DNA of 64,000 nucleotides. Source: Pseudomonas sp. ABC1 (GTDB lineage Bacteria > Pseudomonadota > Gammaproteobacteria > Pseudomonadales > Pseudomonadaceae). The notes beneath the pieces were generated by a model that worked only from the letters and a program-made list of their open reading frames with translations, was not told the origin of the DNA and searched no databases. The DNA lies in assembly GCF_013395055.1 (NCBI RefSeq), contig NZ_CP058349.1, forward strand, positions 744,001-808,000, given 5' to 3'. The position numbers and the translations under genes were made by a program. Shown here one piece after another: positions 9,489 to 18,358 of the stretch; position 1 is the first letter of the stretch; every line of letters starts with the position of its first letter.

Positions 9489-11075
9489 ATGGTTTTTGGC
9501 CCAATGAGCCTGTTTTCACCCCCAATACGCCCCCTTTACTTTGTTACCTGCATTTTCGCAGCTGTCGCTATGGCCTGCTTCTGGCATGAGATCGGCAAGG
9601 CGCGCGAAATACCGGATGCCGTCCCCGCCCAGCAGAAACTGCAGTGCGTGTCCTACAGCCCATTCGACAAGGACCAGTCCCCCTTCGAACAACCCCTGGC
9701 GCTACGCCCGGAGCGCATGGAGGCCGACCTGGCGCTGCTATCCAAGCGCTTCCAGTGCATTCGCACCTATTCGACCACGGGCCTGGAAGGCATTCCCGAC
9801 CTGGCCCGCAAGCATGGGCTCAAGCTGCTGCTCGGGGCATGGGTCAGTGCTGATGCACAGCAGACCCGGCAGGAACTGGACACCCTGATCAGGCTCGCCA
9901 ACGCCAACGCCGATATCGTCGAGGCCGTGATCGTCGGCAACGAAACCCTGCTGCGCAAGGAAGTCACCGCCACCCGCCTGGCGGGATTGATCGAGGAGGT
10001 CAAGCAGGCCGTCAGCGTCCCTGTCACCTATGCCGACGTCTGGGAGTTCTGGCTGAAGCACCCGGAGATCGCCCCAGCGGTCGACTTCCTGACCATTCAC
10101 CTGCTGCCCTACTGGGAGGACAACCCCAGTGGTATCGAACATGCGCTGCAAGAAGTCGAGCAGGTACGTCAGGTCTTCGGTGGCGCCTTCGCGCCCAAGG
10201 GTATCCTGATCGGCGAAACCGGCTGGCCCAGCGCCGGGCGCCAGCGCGAAACAGCCGTTGCCGACAGGGTCAACCAGGCTTCGTTCATTCGTGGCTTCGT
10301 GCAGATGGCCGAGGCCAATGGCTGGCGCTACAACCTGATCGAAGCTTTCGACCAACCCTGGAAGCGCGCCAGCGAAGGCACCGTGGGCGGCTACTGGGGC
10401 TTGTACGACGCCGACCGCCAGGACAAGGGCAGCCTGCAAGGGGCCATCTCCAACCAGCCGCACTGGCCACTCTGGCTCGGTGGCGGCCTGGGGCTCTGGC
10501 TGCTGGCCCTCGGCCTGGGCGGAATCCCCCGGAACCTGCGTGATATTCCCGGCCATGGCCTGATCGCCGCCGTCGGCGTCACCAGCCTCTCGCTATGGAC
10601 GCAGACGCTCATGGAAGACAGCCGCAACTGGGCGGAATGGAGCTGGGGGCTATCTCTGGTCGCCCTCAACCTCATCGTCCTGCTGCATACCGTCATGGCC
10701 CATGGCAGCCGCCAGGGCAGGCGCGCCTGCGTACTCGCCTGGCTGGACGCACACGCAGCGAAACTGCTGCTGGCCAGCGGCTTCGCCGCAGCGGTGATGA
10801 CCCTCGGACTGGTATTCGATGCGCGTTATCGAGGCTTCCCGAGCGCAGCCCTGTTGCTGCCGGCCCTGGCCTACGCCTACCGGGCCGTACCGGCCTACCC
10901 CCGGGAATCATCCCTACTCCTGGCCTTGCTGTGTGCCGGCATTGCGCCTCAGCTCTACCAGGAAGGCCTGCAAAACATCCAGGCACTCGGCTGGGCAGCG
11001 GTCAGCCTGATCCTGGCAGTGGCGCTCTGGCGTGGCCTGAAAACAGGGAAGCGGACAATGAGCCAGCCAACCTGA
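9489..11075 (+). CDS. Membrane-anchored GH17-type (beta-glucan) glycosidase/transglycosylase
   Basis: 528-residue protein with an N-terminal membrane anchor (about 15-33), a glycoside hydrolase family 17 domain (about 50-325), and seven or eight C-terminal membrane helices. The GH17 acid/base glutamate fits E152 (VIVGNETLL) and the nucleophile E243 (GETGWPSAG). The domain is clearly related to the N-terminal domain of the NdvB protein encoded at 23513-26101, but there is no glycosyltransferase domain. Likely role is trimming, branching or cyclising beta-glucan in the periplasm; substrate is inferred. It is divergent from DUF485-actP; the 198 bp between them is AT-rich and should hold both promoters. 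Confidence 0.85.
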   Translation: MVFGPMSLFSPPIRPLYFVTCIFAAVAMACFWHEIGKAREIPDAVPAQQKLQCVSYSPFDKDQSPFEQPLALRPERMEADLALLSKRFQCIRTYSTTGLEGIPDLARKHGLKLLLGAWVSADAQQTRQELDTLIRLANANADIVEAVIVGNETLLRKEVTATRLAGLIEEVKQAVSVPVTYADVWEFWLKHPEIAPAVDFLTIHLLPYWEDNPSGIEHALQEVEQVRQVFGGAFAPKGILIGETGWPSAGRQRETAVADRVNQASFIRGFVQMAEANGWRYNLIEAFDQPWKRASEGTVGGYWGLYDADRQDKGSLQGAISNQPHWPLWLGGGLGLWLLALGLGGIPRNLRDIPGHGLIAAVGVTSLSLWTQTLMEDSRNWAEWSWGLSLVALNLIVLLHTVMAHGSRQGRRACVLAWLDAHAAKLLLASGFAAAVMTLGLVFDARYRGFPSAALLLPALAYAYRAVPAYPRESSLLLALLCAGIAPQLYQEGLQNIQALGWAAVSLILAVALWRGLKTGKRTMSQPT

Positions 11076-11135
11076 TGGACTGGCCTGCGTTTACAGAACC
11101 GTTCTGACCTTTCGAGCACTTGTCGCGAACCCGTC

Positions 11136-11155
11136 GCTCCCGCGAAGGCGGGAGC
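11136..11155. repeat. REP-type palindrome
   Basis: Near-perfect palindrome GCTCCCGCGAAGGCGGGAGC between two convergent genes. Related cores are at 19517-19536 and 23357-23376, consistent with a dispersed Pseudomonas REP family. Confidence 0.7.
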
Positions 11156-11204
11156 CCAGGTGCGCAGGCTTATGGAGCGCTGCTTTCGCCGCCGGGATCA
11201 CGGA

Positions 11205-11558
11205 TCAGCGAACCAGTCGCAACCCCGCAATGACGAGAGCGAACGCAGCCAGAGTCGCGTTGTAGAGCACCAGTGCCGGAACGGCGAAGAGCAACGCCAG
11301 GACCGCCAACCACCAACCGAAGCGCCCCGGCCAGGCGAACGCCAGGAGCGCGCCGCCCAGCCCCAGCCATCCCGCCACACGCAAGTGGATCGCCAGCCCC
11401 AGCATATCGCGCAGACGACACCCGAGCAGCCCCGGATCATCGCCACACAGTGCCAACCAGCGCGCATCCTCCATGAGCGCCATGCGTACACCGTAACTAC
11501 CGGCCAGCAATGCCAGCAGCATCAAACCAATCCATACAAAAGCCGAACGATACGGCAT
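11205..11558 (-). CDS. Small hypothetical membrane protein
   Basis: 117 residues with three predicted helices (about 7-24, 57-80 and 85-112) and two cysteines in the first loop (LCGDDPGLLGC). I do not recognise a named family. It sits between the GH17 gene and the divergent alpha/beta hydrolase gene. The ATG at 11558 is the only strong start. Coding-like composition (strong GC at third positions) supports it. Confidence 0.65.
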   Translation of the reverse strand: MPYRSAFVWIGLMLLALLAGSYGVRMALMEDARWLALCGDDPGLLGCRLRDMLGLAIHLRVAGWLGLGGALLAFAWPGRFGWWLAVLALLFAVPALVLYNATLAAFALVIAGLRLVR

Positions 11559-11714
11559 TCATAAACTCCAACCAGTCTGGAAAATCACCCTGGCAACCGT
11601 TGCTCACCGCCAGAATGAACCACGCCCCCTCGCGACCAGAGGCAAGCCCACTGGACACCGACGGCGCCCGGACAGATAGTACAGCGCGCCCGTAGCCCCA
11701 TGGAGAAATAACGC

Positions 11715-13073
11715 ATGCCCCTGTTGCTGTGCATCAGCGTGTTGACCTCGATACTGCTGGCCCTTCCCGCCCAGGCTGCGGACATCGATCCGAACCAGTA
11801 CGGATACCCGCTGCATAACCCCTTCGAGGCGACGATCGCCGGGACACCCTCTGCCCTGCGCGCCAACCTGCCGGACGACGAAGATATCCGGCAAAGCGAT
11901 TACAGCCTGAGGCTGCTGCCGGAACGGGAATACCGGCTACCGGACAACTTCTGGCCCGTGAAGCGCCTGAGCTACCGCCTGGCCCGCCAATCCGGCCCGG
12001 CGCCGCTGATCTTCCTTATCGCCGGCACCGGCTCCAACTACGCCACCGGCAGCAACGAGCTGTTGAAGAAGATCTTCTACGGCGCCGGCTACCACGTCGT
12101 GCAGATCTCCTCCCCCACCAGCTACGACTTCATGGCCGCCGCCTCGCAGCACGCCACGCCCGGCTACAGCCCCGACGATGCCAAGGACCTCTACCGGGTT
12201 ATGCAGGCCATACGGGCACAACAACGCAAATTGCAGGTCACCGATTACTTCCTGGCCGGCTACAGCCTCGGTGCGCTGCAGGCCGCCTTCGTCAGCCAGC
12301 TCGACGAAACCCGGCGCAGCTTCGACTTCAAGCGCGTGCTGCTGCTCAACCCGCCCGTCAACCTGTACACCTCGATCGGCAACATGGACAAGCTGGTCCA
12401 GGCAGAAGTCCCGGGCCTGAATCGGCAGAACACCTTCTATGAGCTGATCCTCGACAAACTGGCCAGCTACTACCACCGCAAGGGCTACATCAACCTCGAC
12501 GAAGCGATGCTGTTCGACTTCCAGCAATCGCCACAGCGCCTCACCGACGAGCAACTGGCCATGCTGATCGGTATCACCTTCCGCTTCTTCTCTGCCGACA
12601 TGGCGTTTACCTCGGACCTGATCAACCGCCGTGGACTGATCACCGCGCCAGGCCAGCCGATCAGCGAAGGCACCAGCCTCGAACCGCTGTTTCGCAAGGC
12701 CCTGCAATGCAACTTCGACTGCTACATGGAACAGCAACTGATGCCCTTATGGCGCAAGCGACACGGCGGTGGCGACCTGCCGCAACTGATTCAGCAGGTC
12801 AGCCTGTATGCCCTGGAAGACTACTTGCAAAGCAGCCAGAAAATCGCCGTCATGCACAACGCCGACGACATTATCCTCGGCCCCGGGGACCTGGGTTTCC
12901 TGCGCCGGACCTTCGGCGAGCGGCTGACGCTCTACCCCTACGGTGGGCACTGCGGCAACTTTGGCTACACCGACAATGTTCGCCATATGCTGGCGTTCAT
13001 GAGCGGCCAGGCCAGCCCTGCGCCGACCAGCATCGCCGTACGACAAGCCTCAGTGGGGAGCAACCAGCAATGA
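11715..13073 (+). CDS. Exported alpha/beta-hydrolase
   Basis: 452-residue protein with a signal peptide (cleavage probably after LPAQA, about residue 21). The alpha/beta-hydrolase core has an oxyanion-side motif LIFLIAGTGSNYATG and a nucleophile elbow GYSLG near residue 180. A late NADD segment and the YGGHCGN histidine are good candidates for the catalytic acid and base. The stop overlaps the start of the MlaA-like gene, so the two form an operon. Likely periplasmic; a lipid or ester substrate would suit the neighbours but is only inferred. Some relatives carry misleading kinase labels. Confidence 0.78.
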   Translation: MPLLLCISVLTSILLALPAQAADIDPNQYGYPLHNPFEATIAGTPSALRANLPDDEDIRQSDYSLRLLPEREYRLPDNFWPVKRLSYRLARQSGPAPLIFLIAGTGSNYATGSNELLKKIFYGAGYHVVQISSPTSYDFMAAASQHATPGYSPDDAKDLYRVMQAIRAQQRKLQVTDYFLAGYSLGALQAAFVSQLDETRRSFDFKRVLLLNPPVNLYTSIGNMDKLVQAEVPGLNRQNTFYELILDKLASYYHRKGYINLDEAMLFDFQQSPQRLTDEQLAMLIGITFRFFSADMAFTSDLINRRGLITAPGQPISEGTSLEPLFRKALQCNFDCYMEQQLMPLWRKRHGGGDLPQLIQQVSLYALEDYLQSSQKIAVMHNADDIILGPGDLGFLRRTFGERLTLYPYGGHCGNFGYTDNVRHMLAFMSGQASPAPTSIAVRQASVGSNQQ

Positions 13074-13846
13074 ATCGCAGCTATCACCTGCTCCTGACGG
13101 CAGCATTGCTTGCAAGCGGCCTGGCTCAAGCCCAGGAGCCCGACGTGGACAGCGATGGGTTCAAGCACCCCCTGCGCAACCTGAGCTTCAGCCCCGGCCT
13201 CGACCAGCGCGAGTTCGAACGGGCGACATTGCGCGCGCTGAAGATCCATGACCCGTTCGAATCCTTCAACCGCCGCCTGTATCACTTCAATTATCGCCTC
13301 GACCAGTGGGTCATGCTGCCGACCGTGCGCGGCTACCAGACGGTGACACCGCGCTTTGTGCGGACTGGCGTCAGCAACTTCTTCAACAACCTGGGCGAGA
13401 TCTCCAACCTGAGCAACAGCCTCTTGCAGGGCAAAGGCACTCGCGCCATGAACGCGACGGCGCGCCTGCTGTTCAACAGCATCATCGGCGTGGGCGGCCT
13501 CTGGGATCCGGCGACGCGCATGGGCCTGGTGCGCCAGAGCGAAGATTTCGGCCAGACCCTGGGCTTCTATGGCGTCCCCGCCGGCCCCTACCTGATCCTG
13601 CCGGCCCTGGGCCCGTCGAACGCACGCGATACCGTCGGGCGCGTCACCGACTTCGCCGTCGAGCGCCAGATCGACTACCTCAACTACGCCCAGGCCAGCG
13701 GCGAGAGCCTGCCGCTGACCGGCCTGCGCCTGGTGGATATCCGCTACAGCACGCCGTTCCGCTATGGCCAGCTCAACTCACCGTTCGAATACGAGAAGTT
13801 GCGCTACATCTACAGCAAGGCCAGGGAATTGCAGATACAGGAATAG
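13070..13846 (+). CDS. MlaA (VacJ)-family protein without a lipobox
   Basis: 258-residue member of the MlaA/VacJ family, which removes phospholipid from the outer leaflet of the outer membrane. Family landmarks are present: DPFESFNRRLYHFNY, NFFNNLGEISNLSNSLLQGK, the GxGG...DPAT segment and the long P-x-GPYLILPALGPSNARDT stretch. The N-terminus is a signal peptide ending AQAQ with no cysteine, so this copy should be cut by signal peptidase I, not lipidated as E. coli MlaA is. ATG 13070 overlaps the preceding stop by 4 bp. Probably a second MlaA-type protein separate from the main mla system. Confidence 0.88.
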   Translation: MNRSYHLLLTAALLASGLAQAQEPDVDSDGFKHPLRNLSFSPGLDQREFERATLRALKIHDPFESFNRRLYHFNYRLDQWVMLPTVRGYQTVTPRFVRTGVSNFFNNLGEISNLSNSLLQGKGTRAMNATARLLFNSIIGVGGLWDPATRMGLVRQSEDFGQTLGFYGVPAGPYLILPALGPSNARDTVGRVTDFAVERQIDYLNYAQASGESLPLTGLRLVDIRYSTPFRYGQLNSPFEYEKLRYIYSKARELQIQE

Positions 13847-13895
13847 CGGGTCGTATTTCAGACAGGACTTGCTGCTCGGACGGGTTGCCCGAGGA

Positions 13896-14819
13896 TCAGG
13901 AGTACAGACTCGGCGCACCCTCCGGGCGTGTCTTGAAGCGGCGGTGCGCCCACAGGTATTGCGCCGGCAAGGCCGTCACTTCCTGTTCAACCCACTGATT
14001 GATACGCAGGCAGTCCGCTTCCTCGGTCTCGCCAGGGAAATGCTCCAGGGGCGCATGAATGCTCAGGCGGTAGCCGGAACCATCGGCCAGGCGCTCCTGC
14101 GTGAAAGGCACCACACGGGCCTTGCCCAGACGTGCGAACTTGGTGGTGGCGGTCACAGTGGCGGCACTGATGCCGAACAGAGGGACGAACAAGCTCTGCT
14201 TGCGCCCGTAATCCTGGTCCGGCGCATACCAGATCGCCCGTCCGGCACGCAGCACCTTGAGCATCGCTCGCACATCCTCGCGCTCGATCGCGGTGGCATC
14301 CGGATTATGCCGCTCGCGGCCACGACGCTGCACATAGTCGAACACGGGGTTCTTGTGCTGGCGGTACATGCCATCGATGGTGTGACGCTGCCCAAGCAAC
14401 GCAGCGCCAATCTCCAGGGTCGTGAAGTGCAGCGCCATCAGGATGACGCCCTGCCCTTCGGCCGATGCCTGCTGCAAATGCTCGAGCCCCTCGACATGCG
14501 CCAGTCGCTGCAAACGTCGCTGCGGCCACCACCAGCTCATCGCCATCTCGAAAAAGGCAATGCCGGTGGACGCGAAATTCGCCCGCAGCAAGCGTTCGCG
14601 TGCGTCAGCATCCAGATGCCCCATGCACAGCTCGAGATTGCGCCTCGCGATTCGCCGGCGCGAACCAGCCAAACGGTACATCGCAAGACCCAGTCCGCGA
14701 CCAAGCGCCAGCAACACCCGATAAGGCAACTGCACCAGCAACCACAGAAAACCAAGCCCCAGCCAGAGCGGCCAGAAGCGCGGGTGCAGGAAATAGATAC
14801 GAAAACGTGGACGCTCCAT
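13896..14819 (-). CDS. Lipid A late acyltransferase, LpxL/HtrB family
   Basis: Inner-membrane enzyme adding a secondary acyl chain to lipid A. About 307 residues, with one N-terminal helix (near residues 15-40). The LPLAT active-site motif H-x4-E appears as ALHFTTLE. I chose ATG 14819 (MERPRFRIYFLHPRFW); a TTG six codons upstream is also in frame. Which of the Pseudomonas LpxL/LpxO-type paralogues this is cannot be settled by eye. It is convergent with the hydrolase-MlaA pair. Confidence 0.88.
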   Translation of the reverse strand: MERPRFRIYFLHPRFWPLWLGLGFLWLLVQLPYRVLLALGRGLGLAMYRLAGSRRRIARRNLELCMGHLDADARERLLRANFASTGIAFFEMAMSWWWPQRRLQRLAHVEGLEHLQQASAEGQGVILMALHFTTLEIGAALLGQRHTIDGMYRQHKNPVFDYVQRRGRERHNPDATAIEREDVRAMLKVLRAGRAIWYAPDQDYGRKQSLFVPLFGISAATVTATTKFARLGKARVVPFTQERLADGSGYRLSIHAPLEHFPGETEEADCLRINQWVEQEVTALPAQYLWAHRRFKTRPEGAPSLYS

Positions 14820-15033
14820 CGACAGGCTCGCGTTCAAAAAGCGTGCATTCTAGCACTTGCGCGCAGAAGGGCCCGTCAACGTGGAGGAAACATCAGGGCA
14901 ATTGCATGAAGCCTGGAGGGCACATCAGGCGTGCGGGAAATATCGGCGAAAGGCCCACCATGGGCGATTGTTCAGCGCCGTACCTGACATCGTTATCGAT
15001 TAACGCCGGGGGCAATTCGGGCCGGATAGAGGC

Positions 15034-15318
15034 TCACTCGTCCTCATTGACCCGGTCACGCAACTCCTTGCCCGGCTTGAAATGCGGGACGAACTTGCCT
15101 TCAAGCGGTACCGATTGCCCGGTCTTCGGGTTACGTCCAACCCTGGGCGCACGGTAGTGCAAGGTGAAACTGCCGAACCCCCGTATCTCGATACGATCGC
15201 CTGTCGACAATGCCTGAGCCATCTGCTCGAGCATCGTCTTGATGGCCAGCTCGACATCCTTCGACGAAAGCAGGCCCTGTTGGCTGACGATACGCTCGAT
15301 CAATTCCGACTTGGTCAT
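15034..15318 (-). CDS. ihfB: Integration host factor subunit beta
   Basis: 94-residue HU/IHF-family DNA-bending protein that pairs with IhfA. It carries the beta-arm signature GRNPKTG and the flank GFGSFTLHYRAPRVG; full-length and near identical to family expectation. In most pseudomonads ihfB lies directly behind rpsA; here the upstream neighbour is a rhomboid gene and no rpsA is in sight. The start ATG 15318 has a GGGAAAA purine run upstream. In the roughly 200 bp downstream I see no gene. Confidence 0.95.
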   Translation of the reverse strand: MTKSELIERIVSQQGLLSSKDVELAIKTMLEQMAQALSTGDRIEIRGFGSFTLHYRAPRVGRNPKTGQSVPLEGKFVPHFKPGKELRDRVNEDE

Positions 15319-15433
15319 GGTTTTCCCTTCTTTTTCAAGCGGCTAGATCATTTGACCTGCGGTCGTTTTTAGCATGTTGTTCAGTCTTTGAACAGCCCAC
15401 CGACGACCACCCGCCCACATTCGAAAAAAAAGT

Positions 15434-16318
15434 TCAAGCCCTGCCGATACGACGTCGAGCCAACCAGCCCCCCAACAACCCCGTCAGGCAACCCATCAGC
15501 AATCCGCTGACGTGAGCCGCATTGGCAATGGACATCGCCCCGAAACTGAGCACGTCGATAAGCCCCGAGAGACAGACCAGCAACCAGACCAGCATCAAGA
15601 CCAGCACACCACGCGGAAGACGGTAGTACTCGTTCGGCGCCAGCTTCTGGTACAGCCAGCAATGCCCCAGCAGACCATAGAGGACGCCGGACAGGCCGCC
15701 GAAGATGCTTGCCCCACCGAAAACATACTGGGCCAGATTGGAAGCCAGACCGAACATCAGGGTCAGCGCCAGTAATAGAATTGCGCCCTGACGCGCCTCT
15801 ATACGACGCCCGAGTTCCCAGAACCACAGCCCGTTCATGGTCAGGTGAAGCACGCCGAAATGCACGAATATCGGCATCAACAGGCGCCACCACTCGCCAC
15901 TGCTCAGCGTCTGCCCCAGGGAGGCGAAATAGGCATAGTCGCCTTCGATACGGAAGTCGGTGAAATTGAACCAGCGCACTGCACCCAGGTTATCGCCCAA
16001 CTGCGTCAAGCCAGCGACGACCAGCGTCACCAGCAGCACCAGGCTGGTCAGCGGGTGCTGCAACAACGCGGTGCCGAAGCCACCGCGCGCATCCGGCCGC
16101 GACATCTCGGGAGCGCCGTTTCCCTGGGGATAGCGGCGATAGAGTTCGCGCACCGGCTCCAGTTGCGATTCAGGCACCCTCAGCACCTGCTCGCCCGCCT
16201 CTTCACTGACACGGTAAGGCACTCCCAGGCGCTGCAACAGCATGACGAAGCCATTCAGGTCTTCGGACAGCGGTAAACGCAAGGCTTCCAGCAACTCGTC
16301 TCTCCTATCTTGCGACAT
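15434..16318 (-). CDS. Rhomboid-family intramembrane serine protease
   Basis: 294 residues: a soluble N-terminal domain (about 1-90) and six or seven membrane helices. The rhomboid features are the HFGVLHLTMNGLWFWELGRRIE stretch region (positions near residue 165-185), the catalytic serine in FGGLSGVLYGLLG and the helix-6 histidine in ANAAHVSGLLMG. The start ATG 16318 lies inside the 3' end of the metallophosphoesterase gene (14-bp overlap), indicating coupled translation. Confidence 0.9.
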   Translation of the reverse strand: MSQDRRDELLEALRLPLSEDLNGFVMLLQRLGVPYRVSEEAGEQVLRVPESQLEPVRELYRRYPQGNGAPEMSRPDARGGFGTALLQHPLTSLVLLVTLVVAGLTQLGDNLGAVRWFNFTDFRIEGDYAYFASLGQTLSSGEWWRLLMPIFVHFGVLHLTMNGLWFWELGRRIEARQGAILLLALTLMFGLASNLAQYVFGGASIFGGLSGVLYGLLGHCWLYQKLAPNEYYRLPRGVLVLMLVWLLVCLSGLIDVLSFGAMSIANAAHVSGLLMGCLTGLLGGWLARRRIGRA

Positions 16319-17264
16319 CGACCCAGACAAACTTGCCTGGGTCCAGGTGGTGTTCCCGATCGAGGCGGTAGGCGACCAGTTTTCCACCTTTTACCGCGCT
16401 GTAGTCAAGGCAGGCGAGGTTCGCCCGCAACGGCGCCGGCCGCCCGCGCCGCCAGTAATGGCCGATGAAAAGCAGCGGTTCGTCAGGACCGTAGAGGAAC
16501 AATCGACTCTTCTGGCTCTGACTCAGAGGCATGCGCGCGGCATGCTCGGGCAAGGCATCGGGCTGGAAGACCACATCGCCATAAGTCCGGGGGTTTTCCT
16601 CCCAGAACTTGGTGCGGAAAAACGAGCGGGTGAAGCCTTCCTCGCTGGTCAGCGTCAGGCCATCAGGCAGTTGCATATCGGTGCCACGCAGCAACCGGTC
16701 CAGCGCCTTGCTGATAAAACCGTTCTCGAAGGCAGCCTGGCGCAGCAGATCCGGACTGATGCAGCCATCCTGCAGATGCGGGCGCAGGCGGGCGATCACA
16801 CGACTGTCCCAGCAAGCATGCACGACACGGAAACGCTCGTTCTCCAGGTACAGGGGCAATTCATAGAACCAGTCCCGGAATGCCTGCCAATCCCCCGGAT
16901 GGCGTTCGAACTGCTGGAAGGTTTCCTTCAACAGCGTTGCATAACGGGGCGAGCGCTCCCGCACATGGGTCTTGCCGCTCTCCGGCGGAGCCTCCGCATA
17001 CCAACCCAGCGCATTGAACTCATGGTTGCCCATGATGCAATGCGCTTCGCCAGCGGCGACCATGCTCTGCACCAAGTGCAACGATTCACGGATCTTCGGG
17101 CCACGGTCGATGATATCGCCGAGGAAGATCACCTGCCGCCGGGCGTGACGCCAGACCGAGCCATGCCGGCTGTATCCCAACTGGTCCAGCAGCCGCTCCA
17201 GTTCCTCGGCACAGCCATGGATGTCGCCGATCAGGTCGTAGCTGCGTTGCGGATCGATCAGCAT
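16305..17264 (-). CDS. Calcineurin-like metallophosphoesterase
   Basis: 319-residue phosphoesterase with all main metal-binding blocks: GDIHG near the N-terminus, GDIIDRGP, and GNHEFNALGW, then a late GHYWRRG. Related to the PrpE/ApaH-like phosphatase group; substrate unknown. Same strand as nadK (49 bp apart) and overlapping the rhomboid gene, so probably a nadK-phosphatase-rhomboid operon. Confidence 0.87.
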   Translation of the reverse strand: MLIDPQRSYDLIGDIHGCAEELERLLDQLGYSRHGSVWRHARRQVIFLGDIIDRGPKIRESLHLVQSMVAAGEAHCIMGNHEFNALGWYAEAPPESGKTHVRERSPRYATLLKETFQQFERHPGDWQAFRDWFYELPLYLENERFRVVHACWDSRVIARLRPHLQDGCISPDLLRQAAFENGFISKALDRLLRGTDMQLPDGLTLTSEEGFTRSFFRTKFWEENPRTYGDVVFQPDALPEHAARMPLSQSQKSRLFLYGPDEPLLFIGHYWRRGRPAPLRANLACLDYSAVKGGKLVAYRLDREHHLDPGKFVWVDVAR

Positions 17265-17313
17265 CGCGCGCTCCGGAAGGGATGCTCACCTACCGTATGA
17301 GCGGACATTGCCG

Positions 17314-18201
17314 TCACTCCTGCACACCCAGGCGGCTGCCCCAACCCAGCTTGGTCCGGCAGACTTCGTAGTAGCTGTGGTCCAGCGGGTGGATCAGGCG
17401 CAGCTTCTGCGAGCGCTTGCGCACCGTGATGGTGTCGCCGGGCGCGCAGTTGAAATGGTTCTGGCCATCGCAGGACACCTGCGGGTAGATCTGCATATTG
17501 GGCGATACGACGATCTTCAGCTCGCTGTTGCCATCGACCACGATGGGGCGGCTCGACAACGTGTGCGGATACATCGGTACGATGACGATGGCATCCAGGC
17601 GCGGGTGCATGATCGGCCCGCCCGCGGACAACGCATAGGCGGTGGAGCCCGTAGGCGTGGCGACGATCAGGCCATCGGCCTTCTGGCTGCAGACGAAATG
17701 CCCGTCGATGTACAACTCGAACTCGATCATCCGCGTCGACTTGCCGGGGTGCAGGACCACGTCGTTGAGAGCGTCGCCCTCGCCGATAGGCTCGTTGAAG
17801 CGCCGCGCCTGGGCTTCCAGCAGAAAGCGGTTCTCCAGGGTGAACTGCCCGTCCAGCACTTCCCCCACCTTGATCTCCAGCTCGTCGGGGCGGATATCGG
17901 TCAGAAAGCCCAGGCTGCCACGGTTGATTCCCAGCACTGGCACACGATGACGAGCCATCAGTCGGGCCGCGCCCAGCAGACTGCCGTCGCCACCGACCAC
18001 GATCACCAGGTCGCAGCACTCGCCCAGACGCTGTGGGGAAGACACTTGCAGGCCATGTCCCGGCAGCACCTCGGCGATATTCTCGTCCAGGATCACATTG
18101 AGATTGCGCTCGATCAGGAAACGCTTGAGCCGGCGAATCGTCTCCAGTACCTGGGCGCTTCCCAGGCGGCCGATGATGCCGATATTTCGGAATTGCTCCA
18201 T
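17314..18201 (-). CDS. nadK: NAD kinase
   Basis: Phosphorylates NAD to NADP. 295 residues, the usual Pseudomonas length. The GGDGS motif (VIVVGGDGSLLGAARL), the NE/D-type NRGSLGFLTD segment and TPTGSTAYALSAGGP are all present. The start at ATG 18201 (MEQFRNIGIIGRLGS) is chosen over open upstream codons that have no family similarity. Confidence 0.96.
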   Translation of the reverse strand: MEQFRNIGIIGRLGSAQVLETIRRLKRFLIERNLNVILDENIAEVLPGHGLQVSSPQRLGECCDLVIVVGGDGSLLGAARLMARHRVPVLGINRGSLGFLTDIRPDELEIKVGEVLDGQFTLENRFLLEAQARRFNEPIGEGDALNDVVLHPGKSTRMIEFELYIDGHFVCSQKADGLIVATPTGSTAYALSAGGPIMHPRLDAIVIVPMYPHTLSSRPIVVDGNSELKIVVSPNMQIYPQVSCDGQNHFNCAPGDTITVRKRSQKLRLIHPLDHSYYEVCRTKLGWGSRLGVQE

Positions 18202-18286
18202 TGCCGCTCCCAGATAGCGCGAGGCTCGTGACGTGAATACAGATGCACAGGGTTGCCGATTATGGGCAAAGCCGCCGCCAAAAGCA

Positions 18287-18305
18287 GCCGCAAGCTTCAA
18301 GCGGC
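18287..18305. repeat. REP-type hairpin
   Basis: GCCGC (18287-18291) and GCGGC (18301-18305) flank the loop AAGCTTCAA, a form common in Pseudomonas REP sequences. It lies between nadK and the deaminase gene. Confidence 0.55.
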
Positions 18306-18358
18306 AAGCCATATGACATCATTTGCAGGACAATTTCTGGATCAATCCCGCCACACAG

